A stretch of 64,000 nt of DNA from Bradyrhizobium amphicarpaeae. Lineage in GTDB: Bacteria > Pseudomonadota > Alphaproteobacteria > Rhizobiales > Xanthobacteraceae. Shown here in pieces: positions 18,986-27,912 of this stretch (position 1 is the stretch's first letter; the number at the start of each line of letters is the position of its first letter). The DNA lies in assembly GCF_002266435.3 (NCBI RefSeq), contig NZ_CP029426.2:3626001-3690000 (forward strand), given 5' to 3'. The notes under the pieces were generated by a model. It ran no database searches and had not been told where the DNA came from. It saw only the letters and a program-made list of their open reading frames with translations. The position numbers were made by a program, and so were the translations under genes.

Positions 18986-20368
18986 TTGGAACCCCGGAAT
19001 TTCGACGGGGATGCCGACCGTCCGCGGTCGGCGGGGGGTAAGCAAACGGGGCGGGTGCTTGTCATCGGCCCCTATTTGCGGGTGCGCGCAGGCGGTGCCG
19101 ACGCGCAATCGGAGAGTCACATCCAGCGCAATGCCGAGGCCCGGCTCGATGAAGCCGCCGGCCTTGCGCGCGCGATCGATCTCGTCATTGCCGATGCGAT
19201 CATCGCGCCGATCAGCCAGATCCGCCCCGCGACCTATATCGGCAAGGGCAAGGTCGAAGAGATCGCCGCGCTGGCGAAGAGCCTCGACGTCGAGCTCGTG
19301 GTGATGGATTGCGCGCTGGCGCCGATCCAGCAGCGCAACCTCGAGAAGGAATTGCAGGCCAAGGTGCTCGACCGCACCGGGTTGATCCTGGAAATCTTCG
19401 GCCGCCGCGCCAAGACCAAGGAGGGCTCGCTCCAGGTCGAGCTGGCGCATCTCAACTACCAGCGCTCGCGGCTGGTGCGCTCATGGACCCATCTGGAGCG
19501 CCAGCGCGGCGGCTTCGGCTTCATGGGCGGTCCCGGCGAGACCCAGATCGAAGCCGACCGACGCCTGATCCAGGAGCGCATTTCCAAGCTTGAAGGCGAG
19601 CTGAAGAAGGTGCAGGCGACGCGGCGATTGCATCGTGCCGGCCGCCAGCGCGTGCCGTATCGCGTCGTCGCGCTGGTCGGCTACACCAATGCCGGCAAGT
19701 CGACGCTGTTCAACCGCCTGACGCGTGCCGACGTGCAGGCGGCGGATATGCTTTTCGCGACACTCGATCCGACCTTGCGCGCCCTCAACCTGCCGCACGG
19801 CGGCAAGGCGATGCTGTCGGACACCGTTGGCTTCATCTCCAATTTGCCGACCCAGCTCGTCGCCGCCTTCCGGGCCACGCTGGAGGAGGTGCTGGAAGCC
19901 GACGTCATCCTGCATGTGCGCGACATATCCCATGAAGATGCCGAGGCCCAGCAGAGCGACGTCGACGCCGTGCTGCGCCAGCTCGGCATCAATCCTGATG
20001 ACTCAGGCCGCATCATCGAAGTCTGGAACAAGATCGACCGCTATGGTTCCGAGCAGCGCGAAGAGCTCCTGAACATCGCAGCACGCCGGCCGGAGGATCA
20101 TCCCGCGATGCTGGTCTCGGCCGTGTCAGGTGAGGGCGTCGATGCATTGCTCGCCGCGATCGAGGAGCGGCTCGCGGCAAAGCGCACCACGCTCGATCTC
20201 TCGATCGACGCCGCCGACGGCGCCGGCATCAGCTGGTTGCATCGCAATGCCGAGGTGCTGGCCAAGGAGCTGCATGACGGCCGCTTCGACATGACCGTGC
20301 GGGTGGACGAGACCAAGCGGGATATCGTGGTGAACAGGTTCGACGCGGTGCCACGCCTGTCGGCGTAG
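18986..20368 (+). CDS. hflX: Ribosome-associated GTPase HflX
   Basis: 460 residues: N-terminal HflX domain with PATYIGKGKVEEIA and DRTGLILEIFGRRAKTKEG, a coiled linker, and a G domain (G1 GYTNAGKSTLFN; G3 DTVGFI; G4 NKID). It splits stalled ribosomes in stress in E. coli. TTG at 18986 is the start, with GAGAG at 18973 upstream; the first 20 residues are poorly conserved, so a later start is possible. The hfq-hflX order is widely conserved. Confidence 0.95.
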   Translation: MEPRNFDGDADRPRSAGGKQTGRVLVIGPYLRVRAGGADAQSESHIQRNAEARLDEAAGLARAIDLVIADAIIAPISQIRPATYIGKGKVEEIAALAKSLDVELVVMDCALAPIQQRNLEKELQAKVLDRTGLILEIFGRRAKTKEGSLQVELAHLNYQRSRLVRSWTHLERQRGGFGFMGGPGETQIEADRRLIQERISKLEGELKKVQATRRLHRAGRQRVPYRVVALVGYTNAGKSTLFNRLTRADVQAADMLFATLDPTLRALNLPHGGKAMLSDTVGFISNLPTQLVAAFRATLEEVLEADVILHVRDISHEDAEAQQSDVDAVLRQLGINPDDSGRIIEVWNKIDRYGSEQREELLNIAARRPEDHPAMLVSAVSGEGVDALLAAIEERLAAKRTTLDLSIDAADGAGISWLHRNAEVLAKELHDGRFDMTVRVDETKRDIVVNRFDAVPRLSA

Positions 20369-20418
20369 ATGATCTCGGTATTGGCCGCGTCGTGCTGCGG
20401 ATAGATCACGCGGTATGG

Positions 20419-20438
20419 GTCCCCGCCTTCGCGGGGAC
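20419..20438. terminator. Hairpin between convergent hflX and mazG
   Basis: GTCCCCGC-CTTC-GCGGGGAC: a perfect 8-bp GC stem with a 4-nt loop, placed between the stop codons of hflX and mazG. It could end both transcripts. The wider unit GGGTCCCCGCCTTCGCGGGGAC looks like a dispersed repeat type. Confidence 0.5.
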
Positions 20439-20448
20439 GGCAGCGGAG

Positions 20449-21285
20449 TTAGCGGCCTGACACCGGCTTCGTCTCGCCCTTCGCCGCATTCCACAGCGCG
20501 TCCATCTCCGCGAGCGACGCCTGCTCCAGCGTCCGGCCCTGTGCCTCCAGCGCGCGTTCGATATAGGCGAAGCGTTTTTCGAATTTTGCATTGGTCGCAC
20601 GCAGCGCTGCCTCGGGATCGGCATCGACATGGCGGGCGAGGTTGACCAGCGCGAACATCAGATCGCCAGTCTCCTCCGCGATCTCCTGCTTGTCGCCACG
20701 GTCGAGCGCGGCCTCGATCTCGTCGGCCTCCTCGCGGATCTTGGCCAGCACCGCGTGCGGATCATTCCAATCGAAGCCGACGGTGGAGGCCTTGCGCTGC
20801 AGCTCCATCGCGCGGGTGAGGGCGGGTTGCCCGGCTTTTACGCCCGCGAGCAAAGATTTGTGCGGCGGCGTTTCCTCCGGCGGCCGGCGCGCGGCGCGCT
20901 CGGCTTTTTCCTCGGCCTTGATGCGGTCCCAGACTTCCTTGACGTGGGAGGAGGCGAGATTGCCGTCCTTGTCGGCGAAGACGTGGGGATGGCGCCGGAT
21001 CATTTTTCGCGTGATGGCTTCGACGACATCGCCGAACACGAAAGCGTTCTGCTCGGACGCCATCTGGGCATGGAACACGACCTGGAGCAGGAGGTCACCG
21101 AGCTCGTCCTTGAGATCATCGAGATCGCCGCGGTCGATCGCGTCGACCACCTCATAGGCCTCCTCGATCGTGTAGGGCGCGATCGTCGCAAAATCCTGCT
21201 CGAGGTCCCAGGGGCAGCCGGTCACCGGCGTGCGCAGCGCCGCCATGATCTCGATCAGGCGGGAAATGTCGCGGGAAGGGGTCAT
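20449..21285 (-). CDS. mazG: Nucleoside triphosphate pyrophosphohydrolase MazG
   Basis: Hydrolyses (d)NTPs to NMPs and pyrophosphate, cleaning the nucleotide pool. 278 residues from ATG 21285 with two MazG domains: the first contains [23 protein letters not shown] and [14 protein letters not shown]; the second [13 protein letters not shown] and [16 protein letters not shown]. Metal-binding EExxE...D patterns occur in both. The longer reading upstream (21372) lacks domain content. Confidence 0.95.
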   Translation of the reverse strand: MTPSRDISRLIEIMAALRTPVTGCPWDLEQDFATIAPYTIEEAYEVVDAIDRGDLDDLKDELGDLLLQVVFHAQMASEQNAFVFGDVVEAITRKMIRRHPHVFADKDGNLASSHVKEVWDRIKAEEKAERAARRPPEETPPHKSLLAGVKAGQPALTRAMELQRKASTVGFDWNDPHAVLAKIREEADEIEAALDRGDKQEIAEETGDLMFALVNLARHVDADPEAALRATNAKFEKRFAYIERALEAQGRTLEQASLAEMDALWNAAKGETKPVSGR

Positions 21286-21411
21286 TGCGGGGCGCTCTCC
21301 TGGCTCCAAAACCTTATGCCAAAAGCGGCCCGCCGTTCCCAGCGCGGCGGGCCGGAACAGGCCGATTTCCACCGATTGGCTGATACGTTCGGCAATGCTA
21401 AAGCGCGGCCC

Positions 21412-22125
21412 ATGAGCGACGCATCTTCATCACAAACCACCCTGGTGCTGTTCTCCGGCGGCCAGGATTCCACCACCTGCCTCGCCTGGGCGCTGAGCCG
21501 CTTCGCGCGCGTGGAGACGCTGGGGTTCGAGTACGGCCAGCGCCATGCCGTCGAGCTCGACTGCCGCGACCGTCTGTTCGACGGCATCAAGGGCCTGCGC
21601 GCCGATTGGGCGGCAAAGCTCGGCGAGAGCCACACGCTGTCGATCCCGACGCTCGCGGCGGTGTCCGAGACGGCGCTGACCCGTGATGTCGCGATCGCGA
21701 TGGGCGCCGACGGCCTGCCGAATACGTTCGTGCCCGGCCGCAACCTGGTGTTTTTGACGTTCGCCGCGGCACTGGCTTACCGGCGCGGCATCACCCACAT
21801 CGTCGGCGGCATGTGCGAGACGGATTACTCCGGTTATCCCGATTGCCGCGACGAAACCATCCGCGCCATGCAGGCCGCGCTGTCCCTCGGCATGGCCCGC
21901 AAGTTCGAGCTGCACACGCCCTTGATGTGGATCGACAAGGCCGCGACGTGGCAGCTCGCGCAGGATCTCGGCGGCGAGGGACTGGTCGACCTCATCCGCG
22001 AGCATTCCCACACCTGCTATCTCGGCGAACGCGGCGCGCAGCACGCGTGGGGCTACGGCTGCGGCGAGTGCCCGGCATGCAGCCTGCGGGCGAAGGGGTG
22101 GCGGGAGTTCGTGGCGGGAAGGTAG
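21412..22125 (+). CDS. queC: 7-cyano-7-deazaguanine synthase
   Basis: Makes preQ0 from carboxydeazaguanine in queuosine synthesis. 237 residues: PP-loop [15 protein letters not shown] near the N-terminus and the zinc-binding cysteines of [14 protein letters not shown] near the C-terminus. ATG 21412 gives the expected length. No other queuosine gene is in the window. Its 3' side adjoins the tandem array. Confidence 0.96.
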   Translation: MSDASSSQTTLVLFSGGQDSTTCLAWALSRFARVETLGFEYGQRHAVELDCRDRLFDGIKGLRADWAAKLGESHTLSIPTLAAVSETALTRDVAIAMGADGLPNTFVPGRNLVFLTFAAALAYRRGITHIVGGMCETDYSGYPDCRDETIRAMQAALSLGMARKFELHTPLMWIDKAATWQLAQDLGGEGLVDLIREHSHTCYLGERGAQHAWGYGCGECPACSLRAKGWREFVAGR

Positions 22126-22141
22126 CGCTACGCCCACCGTC

Positions 22142-22264
22142 GTCATCCTGAGGTGCGCGCTCTTGCGCGCCTCGAAGGATGGGCCGCAGGCGCGCCCCGA
22201 AGTCCATCCTTCGAGGCTTCACCTTGCGATGCGGCGCATCGCAAGCCTCGCACCTCAGGATGAC
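22142..22264. repeat. Palindromic element of array unit 1, foldable into a four-way junction
   Basis: Outer arms GTCATCCTGAGGTGCG and CGCACCTCAGGATGAC are perfect 16-bp complements. Inside are three hairpins: GCGCGC-TCTT-GCGCGC; GCCTCGAAGGATGG with CCATCCTTCGAGGC; and TTGCGATGC-GGC-GCATCGCAA. The same element recurs in five more units. Confidence 0.85.
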
Positions 22265-22381
22265 GGCGGAGTGGCTGGCTGCGAGCTGGACAATCGCGAA
22301 GAGCTACCCAAAATCCTCCGGCCTGAGCTCGATCGGCTTGCCTTGCGGCGTCCTGTCCGCCGCATGGCTAAGCCCACCGTC

Positions 22382-22503
22382 GTCATCCTGAGGTGCGCGC
22401 TCTTGCGCGCCTCGAAGGATGGGCCGCAGGCGCGCCCGAAGTCCATCCTTCGAGGCTTCACCTTGCGATGCGGCGCATCGCAAGCTTCGCACCTCAGGAT
22501 GAC
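22382..22503. repeat. Palindromic element of array unit 2
   Basis: Same fold as unit 1; the long hairpin loop is one base shorter. Stems unchanged. Confidence 0.85.
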
Positions 22504-22620
22504 GGCGGAGTGGCTGGCTGCGAGGTGGACAATCGCGAAGAGCTAGCCAAAATCCTCCGGCCTGAGCTCGATCGGCTTGCCGTGCGGCGTCCTGTCCGCC
22601 GCATGGCTACGCCCACCGTC

Positions 22621-22742
22621 GTCATCCTGAGGTGCGCGCTCTTGCGCGCCTCGAAGGATGGGCCGCAGGCGCGCCCGAAGTCCATCCTTCGAGGCTTCAC
22701 CTTGCGATGCGGCGCATCGTAAGCTTCGCACCTCAGGATGAC
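22621..22742. repeat. Palindromic element of array unit 3
   Basis: Same fold. The third hairpin reads GCATCGTAA instead of GCATCGCAA, which converts one pair to a G-T (G-U) wobble. Confidence 0.85.
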
Positions 22743-22859
22743 GGCGGAGTGGCTGGCTGCGTGGTGGACAATCGCGAAGAGCTAGCCAAAATCCTCTGGC
22801 CGCAGCTCGATCGGCTTGCCATGCGGCGTCCTGTCCGCCGCATGGCGACGCCCACCGCC

Positions 22860-22981
22860 GTCATCCTGAGGTGCGCGCTGTTGCGCGCCTCGAAGGATGG
22901 GCCGCAGGTGCGCCCGAAGCCCATCCTTCGAGGCTTCACCTTGCGATGCGGTGCATCGCAAGCCTCGCACCTCAGGATGAC
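22860..22981. repeat. Palindromic element of array unit 4
   Basis: Same fold. Changes lie in loops (TGTT for TCTT; GGT for GGC) and at the base of the long hairpin, where GCCCATCC improves pairing with GGATGGGC. Confidence 0.85.
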
Positions 22982-23099
22982 GGCGGAGTGGCTGGCTGCG
23001 AGGTGGACAATCGCGAAGAGCTAGCCAAAACCCTCCGGTCTGAGCTCAATCGGGCTTGCCATGCGGCGTGCTGTCCGCCGCATGGCTACGCCCACCGTC

Positions 23100-23221
23100 G
23101 TCATCCTGAGGTGCGCGCTCTTGCGCGCCTCGAAGGATGGGCCGCAGGCGTGCCCGAACCCCATCCTTCGAGGCTTCAGCTTGCGATGCGATGCATCGCA
23201 AGCTTCGCACCTCAGGATGAC
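23100..23221. repeat. Palindromic element of array unit 5
   Basis: Same fold; loop of the third hairpin is GAT, and the junction before it reads CAGC instead of CACC. Stems intact. The accessory-gene copy after it carries a one-base insertion. Confidence 0.85.
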
Positions 23222-23338
23222 GGCGGAGTGGCTGGCTGCGAGGTGGACAATCGCGAAGAGCTAGCCAAAATCCTCTGGCCGCAGCTCGATCGGCTTGCCA
23301 TGCGGCGTCCTGTCCGCCGCATGGCGACGCCCACCGTC

Positions 23339-23460
23339 GTCATCCTGAGGTGCGCGCTCGTGCGCGCCTCGAAGGATGGGCCGCAGGCGCGCCCGACGCC
23401 CATCCTTCGAGGCTTCAGCTTGCGATGCGATGCATCGCAAGCCTCGCACCTCAGGATGAC
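23339..23460. repeat. Palindromic element of array unit 6, next to the functional gene
   Basis: Same fold; first hairpin loop TCGT, third loop GAT. It stands 39 bp from the stop codon of the functional accessory gene, and is probably the ancestral position of the element (inference). Confidence 0.8.
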
Positions 23461-23499
23461 GGCGGAGTGGCTGGCTGCGAGGTGGACAATCGCGAAGAG

Positions 23500-23877
23500 C
23501 TAGCCAAAATCCTCCGGCCTGAGCTCGATCGGCTTGCCGTGCGGCGTCCTGTCCGCCGCATGGTCCCAGGCATCGCGATAGCGATGCAGCGTTTCCATCG
23601 ACGCAACACCCTTGCGTGCAACCAGTCCTTCCAGCGTGGCGAGCCAGTGCAGGTAGTAGGTCTCGCCGGTATCGGGATCGCCAGCCGCCTGTGCACGCTT
23701 GATCTCGTCCGCGAGACTGGCGGCCCATTCCGGCCAGGTGAACACGCCACGTTCGTGCAGCGTCAAAGCCATCGCAAACGCGTGCGCTTCCCAGGGCGCG
23801 CGGAACACCGGGCCGTCGTCATCGCGGGGAATGCTCGGAATGGCCGCCGTCGCGACCGCCGCTGCCGCACTGCTCAT
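23500..23877 (-). CDS. Nitrile hydratase accessory protein
   Basis: 125 residues, related to the small activator proteins of cobalt-type nitrile hydratases, which help load metal into the alpha subunit. Recognisable pieces are VFRAPWEAHAFAMALTLHE, GVFTWPEWAASLADEI and YYLHWLATLEGLV. ATG 23877 overlaps the beta-subunit stop (TGATG); a GTG one codon earlier is possible. Its last 21 codons plus stop are the segment copied five more times in the array downstream, yet the gene is intact. Confidence 0.88.
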   Translation of the reverse strand: MSSAAAAVATAAIPSIPRDDDGPVFRAPWEAHAFAMALTLHERGVFTWPEWAASLADEIKRAQAAGDPDTGETYYLHWLATLEGLVARKGVASMETLHRYRDAWDHAADRTPHGKPIELRPEDFG

Positions 23878-24536
23878 CACGCCGGATCCAGATAGGGCTC
23901 GAAGGCATCGATCGAGACCTTCAGGGTGGGATCACCGTCCTCGCCCCAGAGATCGCGGCCCTCGAACACGACCGTGTAGAGCCATTGCGGATGTTCGCCG
24001 CGCTCCATCGCTGCCGTATCAGGAAACACGTGGCAGCCATGGTTCAACTCGACCACGCCGACATGGCCACGGACATAGCGCGGTAGCCGCGTGTGCGTGG
24101 CCGGATGGATGTTCCTGGCGCGCACGCGATCGCCGATGTTGAACCTGGCGGGTGCCGGGGCGGGGCGGGCGAACTTGCCGCGCACCATCACGCGCTCGAC
24201 CTGGCCGAGATCGAATTTGCCGTGCTTGAGCGCCATGGCCGGCTGCATCGCATGGCCGGCAGCGACTTCCTCCCTCGACAGGTAGCCCTTCTCGATCAGC
24301 ATCTCCTCGAGACCGAGAAACCATTTCTTGTAATAGGAGCTCGAGAGATAGACCTCCGGCGGCAGCGTCTCGCGATAGAAGCGCGAGGTGTCGATGTTGA
24401 AGGCGCCGGCCGCGCCCATCGCGCGCACCATCGCCAGCACACGCTCTTCCCAATGGGCGTGAAACATCGGCTCGTTCGGCTCCGGCTCGACCTTGCCGAA
24501 CCCGTCCATGCCGCCCATGTCGTGCACGCCGTTCAT
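23877..24536 (-). CDS. nthB: Nitrile hydratase, beta subunit
   Basis: 219 residues starting [16 protein letters not shown], the standard opening of the family. [20 protein letters not shown] contains the Arg known to contact the modified cysteines of the alpha subunit. The C-terminal SH3-like half includes [21 protein letters not shown] and GHVGVVE. With the alpha subunit it hydrates nitriles to amides. ATG 24536 overlaps the alpha stop by 4 bp. Confidence 0.95.
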   Translation of the reverse strand: MNGVHDMGGMDGFGKVEPEPNEPMFHAHWEERVLAMVRAMGAAGAFNIDTSRFYRETLPPEVYLSSSYYKKWFLGLEEMLIEKGYLSREEVAAGHAMQPAMALKHGKFDLGQVERVMVRGKFARPAPAPARFNIGDRVRARNIHPATHTRLPRYVRGHVGVVELNHGCHVFPDTAAMERGEHPQWLYTVVFEGRDLWGEDGDPTLKVSIDAFEPYLDPA

Positions 24537-25168
24537 GACGGAGCTCCCGGCTCCTTGGGAAAGCCGGTGCCGATCATGGAGTCGCGGGTGACAAGCTCGG
24601 CAAGCTGCTCCTCGCTCCAGCCCTCGGTGCCGGCGGGGCGCATCGGCAGCACCAGGAAGCGCGTCTCGGCGGTGGAATCCCACACCCGGATCTCCATGTC
24701 CTTCGGCAGGCTGACGTCGAAATCGGCGAGCACGCCGCGCGGGTCCTTCACCGCGCGCGAGCGGTAGGGCGCCGCCTTGTACCAGACCGGCGGCAGCCCC
24801 AGCATTTCCCAGGGGTAGCAGGAGCACAGCGTGCACACGACCATGTTGTGACGCTGCGGCGTGTTCTCGACCACGACGAGATGGTCGCCGACGCGGCTGA
24901 CATGGCCGAGCGTGCCGATCGCCTTGGAGCCATCCTCCAGCAGCGCCTTTTTGAACGCCGGATCGGTCCAGGCCTTGGCAACGACGCGGGCGCCGTTATG
25001 CGGGCCGATCCTGGTCTCATAGGCCTGGATGATGGCGTCGAGCGCGGCCGGCTCGACATAGCCTTTTTCGGTCAGGATCGTCTCGAGCGCGCGCACGCGC
25101 AGCTCGGTCTCCGACAGCTCGGAATGGTCGTGATCGTGGTGGTGATGGTGGTCGTGATCATGGCTCAT
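24533..25168 (-). CDS. nthA: Nitrile hydratase, alpha subunit, cobalt type, with His-rich N-terminus
   Basis: 211 residues. The metal claw is VCTLCSC (C112, C115, C117); Thr at the second position marks the cobalt class (Fe-type enzymes have Ser). The first 15 residues carry nine His and four Asp. ATG 25168 is chosen since it starts directly at that segment; the ORF extends 7 codons further without support. It heads the alpha-beta-accessory operon, divergent from an enoyl-CoA hydratase gene. No amidase gene lies nearby. Confidence 0.95.
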   Translation of the reverse strand: MSHDHDHHHHHDHDHSELSETELRVRALETILTEKGYVEPAALDAIIQAYETRIGPHNGARVVAKAWTDPAFKKALLEDGSKAIGTLGHVSRVGDHLVVVENTPQRHNMVVCTLCSCYPWEMLGLPPVWYKAAPYRSRAVKDPRGVLADFDVSLPKDMEIRVWDSTAETRFLVLPMRPAGTEGWSEEQLAELVTRDSMIGTGFPKEPGAPS

Positions 25169-25289
25169 GGTGGCGAAGATTAAGCGCAATAGCCTCGGCC
25201 TGTCGAGTATGCGCCGCGGCGCAACCGGGTCCCATATTCGTGAGGCCGGATGTAGGCTAGCATCGCGGCAAAGCGGAGGGGAGATTTTG

Positions 25290-26096
25290 GTGACGGACTA
25301 CGTGAAGATCGAAAAGGGCCTCGGGCCCGAGGGCCGGATTGCGGTGGTGCGATTCGATCGCGGCGACGGCATCAATGCCCTGTCGCCCGAGGCGTTGCGG
25401 CAGCTGACCGCGGCGGCGCGCAGCTTCGAGGACGATTCCGCGACGTCGGTCGTCGTATTGACCGGCAGCTCGGGCGCGTTCAGCGCCGGCTTCGATCTCA
25501 AGGACGCCGAAGGGCGCTCGCGCAAGGACATGGACCTCGGTACGCTGCGGCGCCATCTCAAGCTCGGGCCGCGCCTGACGCATGCCTGGCAGGAGATGGA
25601 GCAGATCACGATCGCGGCGATTGAGGGGTTTTGCGTGGGGGGCGGCGTCGCGCTGGCCGTCGCGCTCGACTTCCGCATCATGGGCCGCGATGCGCATCTG
25701 CGCGTGCCCGAAATCGGGCTCGGCATGAACATGAGCTGGCAGAGCATCCCGCGCATGCTGCATCTGATGGGACCGGCCCGCACCAAGCAGGCGGTCATCC
25801 TGGCCGACCACCGCATCTCGGCGGACGAGGCCCATGAGTGGCGCCTGGTGGAGGAGGTGGTCGATCCCGGCCATGCCTTCGAGGCCGCCATGGATCTCGC
25901 CCGCAAGGTCGCAGCCCAGCCGCCGCTCTCGGTCGCGATGACGAAGCTCACCGTCAACCGGCTCGCGCATGCGCTCGACGACCTCGCCAGCCACATGGAC
26001 GTCGACCAGTTCGCGCTGGCCAGCTTCAGCGAGGATCACAAGGAGGGCGTCGACGCGTTCCTGGGGCGCCGCAAGCCACGCTTCAAGGGGCGGTAG
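25290..26096 (+). CDS. Enoyl-CoA hydratase/isomerase family protein
   Basis: 268 residues of crotonase fold. Oxyanion-hole segments are [16 protein letters not shown] and [20 protein letters not shown]. One catalytic Glu may be in VPEIGLGMN; the substrate is not evident. GTG 25290 has a strong GGAGGGGA at 25275-25282, hence this start over the earlier 25167. It is followed after 110 bp by a DASS-type transporter gene, possibly co-transcribed. Confidence 0.88.
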   Translation: MTDYVKIEKGLGPEGRIAVVRFDRGDGINALSPEALRQLTAAARSFEDDSATSVVVLTGSSGAFSAGFDLKDAEGRSRKDMDLGTLRRHLKLGPRLTHAWQEMEQITIAAIEGFCVGGGVALAVALDFRIMGRDAHLRVPEIGLGMNMSWQSIPRMLHLMGPARTKQAVILADHRISADEAHEWRLVEEVVDPGHAFEAAMDLARKVAAQPPLSVAMTKLTVNRLAHALDDLASHMDVDQFALASFSEDHKEGVDAFLGRRKPRFKGR

Positions 26097-26206
26097 ATGA
26101 TGCCAAGCCATTGATCGCACCACGGACAGTCCGTATAGGCGGCGCAGGGACAAGAGCAGGCTCGGCCCACGAGCCGCGCAGGCGACGACAATCGAGGGGA
26201 TGGCCC

Positions 26207-27679
26207 ATGGCCGCGAGTTCGCAGGCGCCGGGGGCGAAAGGCTTTCGCTGGAAACTGGTTGCGCCACTCGCGGTGTGGCTGGTGATCTATCTGTGGCCGG
26301 TGCCTGCAGGGCTCAACGTCAACCAGTGGCACTATTTCGCCGTGTTCGCGGCCGTCATCACCGGGCTCATCCTGGAATCGATGCCGGTCGGCGCGGTCGG
26401 CTTCATCGGCCTCACGGTCGCCGGCGTCGCCGGCTATATCGATTCCGATCCTGGAAAATCGCTGCGCTGGATGCTGGGAGGCTTTGCCGAGAGCACGGTC
26501 TGGTTGATCGTCGGCGCCTTCGTGTTCTCGATCGGCTATCGCAAGAGCCAGCTTGGCCGGCGCATTGCATTGGTGCTGGTGCAGCGGCTCGGCAGCAACA
26601 CGCTCGGCCTCGGTTATGCGGTGGCGATGTCGGACTTCCTGCTCGCGCCGGCGACGCCGTCCAACACCGCACGCAGCGGCGGCATCGTCTACCCCATCAT
26701 CAGCAACATCCCGCGCATCTACGGCTCCGAGCCGGGGCCGACCGCAGGCAAGATCGGCACCTACGTGATGTGGACCGCGTTCGCATCCACCGCCGTCACC
26801 AGTTCGCTGTTCTTCACGGCGCTCGCGCCCAACGCGGCGGCACTGGCGATCGCCAAGAAGACCGTCGGCGTCGAGGTCAGCTGGGGCCAGTGGTTTCTCG
26901 GCTTCGCGCCGCTCGGCATCCTCCTGATGGTGCTCGTGCCGCTGCTCAGCTATCTGGTGTGCCGGCCCGAGGTGAAGCGCAGCCCCGAGATCTCCGAATG
27001 GGCGGCGAAGGAACTCGTCGAGATGGGCCCGATGTCGCGCAACGAGTGGATCATGCTCGGCCTGATCGTGCTCGCGATGTTCCTGTGGATCGCGGGCTCC
27101 AGCCCGGACATCCACGTTCCCGTGCTCGGCTCGAACTTCGTCAACGCCACCACTGTCGTGTTCATCGTGATCTCGCTGATGCTGGTCACCGGCGTGATCG
27201 AATTCGCCGACATCGTCAGCGAGAAGAGCGCCTGGGAGGTGTTCTTCTATTTCACCTCGCTGCTGACGCTGGCCTCCGGCCTCAACGAGATCGGCTTCAT
27301 CAAATGGTTTGCGACCGAATACGCGAAGCCGCTCGCCGGGTTGTCGCCGTCGACCGCGATGCTGCTGCTGGTCGCCCTGTTCTTCTGGATCCACTATTTC
27401 TTCTCGAGCATCACCTCGCACGCCGCCGCCGTGCTGCCCGTCGTGCTCGCGGTCGGATCGGGCATCCCCGATCTGCCGGTCGCGACGCTTGCCATGCTCT
27501 GCATGTACTCGCTCGGCCTGATGGGCGTGATCTCACCTTACGCGACCGGACCGGCGCCGATGTATTTCGGCAGCGGCTATATCGGAAAGGGCCAGTTCTG
27601 GGGTTTCGGCCTGATCTTCGGACTGCTCTATTTTGCGGGTCTTCTGCTGATCGTGCTGCCCTGGCTTCAGACACGATGA
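26207..27679 (+). CDS. DASS/SLC13-family anion transporter
   Basis: 490 residues with about 12 hydrophobic segments. The family's paired signature regions are visible: SDFLLAPATPSNTARSGGIVYP in the first half and SSITSHAAAVLPVVLAVG plus YATGPAPMYFGSGY in the second, resembling CitT/TtdT-type dicarboxylate or tricarboxylate exchangers. Substrate is probably a C4-C6 carboxylate (inference). ATG 26207 has GAGGGG 8 bp upstream. Confidence 0.9.
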   Translation: MAASSQAPGAKGFRWKLVAPLAVWLVIYLWPVPAGLNVNQWHYFAVFAAVITGLILESMPVGAVGFIGLTVAGVAGYIDSDPGKSLRWMLGGFAESTVWLIVGAFVFSIGYRKSQLGRRIALVLVQRLGSNTLGLGYAVAMSDFLLAPATPSNTARSGGIVYPIISNIPRIYGSEPGPTAGKIGTYVMWTAFASTAVTSSLFFTALAPNAAALAIAKKTVGVEVSWGQWFLGFAPLGILLMVLVPLLSYLVCRPEVKRSPEISEWAAKELVEMGPMSRNEWIMLGLIVLAMFLWIAGSSPDIHVPVLGSNFVNATTVVFIVISLMLVTGVIEFADIVSEKSAWEVFFYFTSLLTLASGLNEIGFIKWFATEYAKPLAGLSPSTAMLLLVALFFWIHYFFSSITSHAAAVLPVVLAVGSGIPDLPVATLAMLCMYSLGLMGVISPYATGPAPMYFGSGYIGKGQFWGFGLIFGLLYFAGLLLIVLPWLQTR

Positions 27680-27682
27680 TCC

Positions 27683-27707
27683 CCGGCGGAGGAATATTCT
27701 TCTCCGG
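27683..27707 (+). terminator. Candidate stem-loop after the DASS transporter gene
   Basis: CCGGCGGAG...CTCCGG around a palindromic GAATATTC centre (27692-27699), 3 bp after the stop codon, flanked by TCCCC and GGGGA that could add outer pairs. One arm has a bulge. It may be a terminator or an operator for metN; neither is certain. Confidence 0.35.
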
Positions 27708-27912
27708 AGAGAGATTGGGGAATCTTCGCCCATCTCGTCGCAAATATCTGAAATTGCAAGAATGACTGGAAAAGACGATGGTGCGTGCTCGCTGCAGCGC
27801 GTTGCGCCCCAGAGGCGCTTGCCGCAGGTCAATCTCCAGTCGCTGATGCGACCCGGCTCTCATTTGCCTTGTCGGGCAGCCGAGAGAACTATTGTGCGTG
27901 AAGGCCGTCTCC

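Larger units (their letters stand above)
22127..23563. repeat. Tandem array, six ~239-bp units, including copies of the end of the nitrile hydratase accessory gene
   Basis: Units begin near 22128, 22368, 22607, 22846, 23086 and 23325 (periods 239-240 bp). Each has a lead GCTACGCCCACCGTC-type junction, a ~122-bp palindromic element, a ~39-bp spacer and a 64-bp copy of the last codons and stop of the accessory gene (23500-23563 is the functional one). After the copied segment (...CGCATGG) the functional gene continues TCCCAGG, while the copies jump back to CTACGCCC, which marks the duplication breakpoint. Small indels explain 240 versus 239. The in-frame ORFs across the array have no protein family and are not genes. 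Confidence 0.9.

Noticed and set aside
22163..23503. Several ORFs of 60-210 codons on both strands across the tandem array
   Set aside because: They repeat with the 239-bp unit, shift frame where the period is 239, contain the palindrome, and match no protein family. They are by-products of the repeat.
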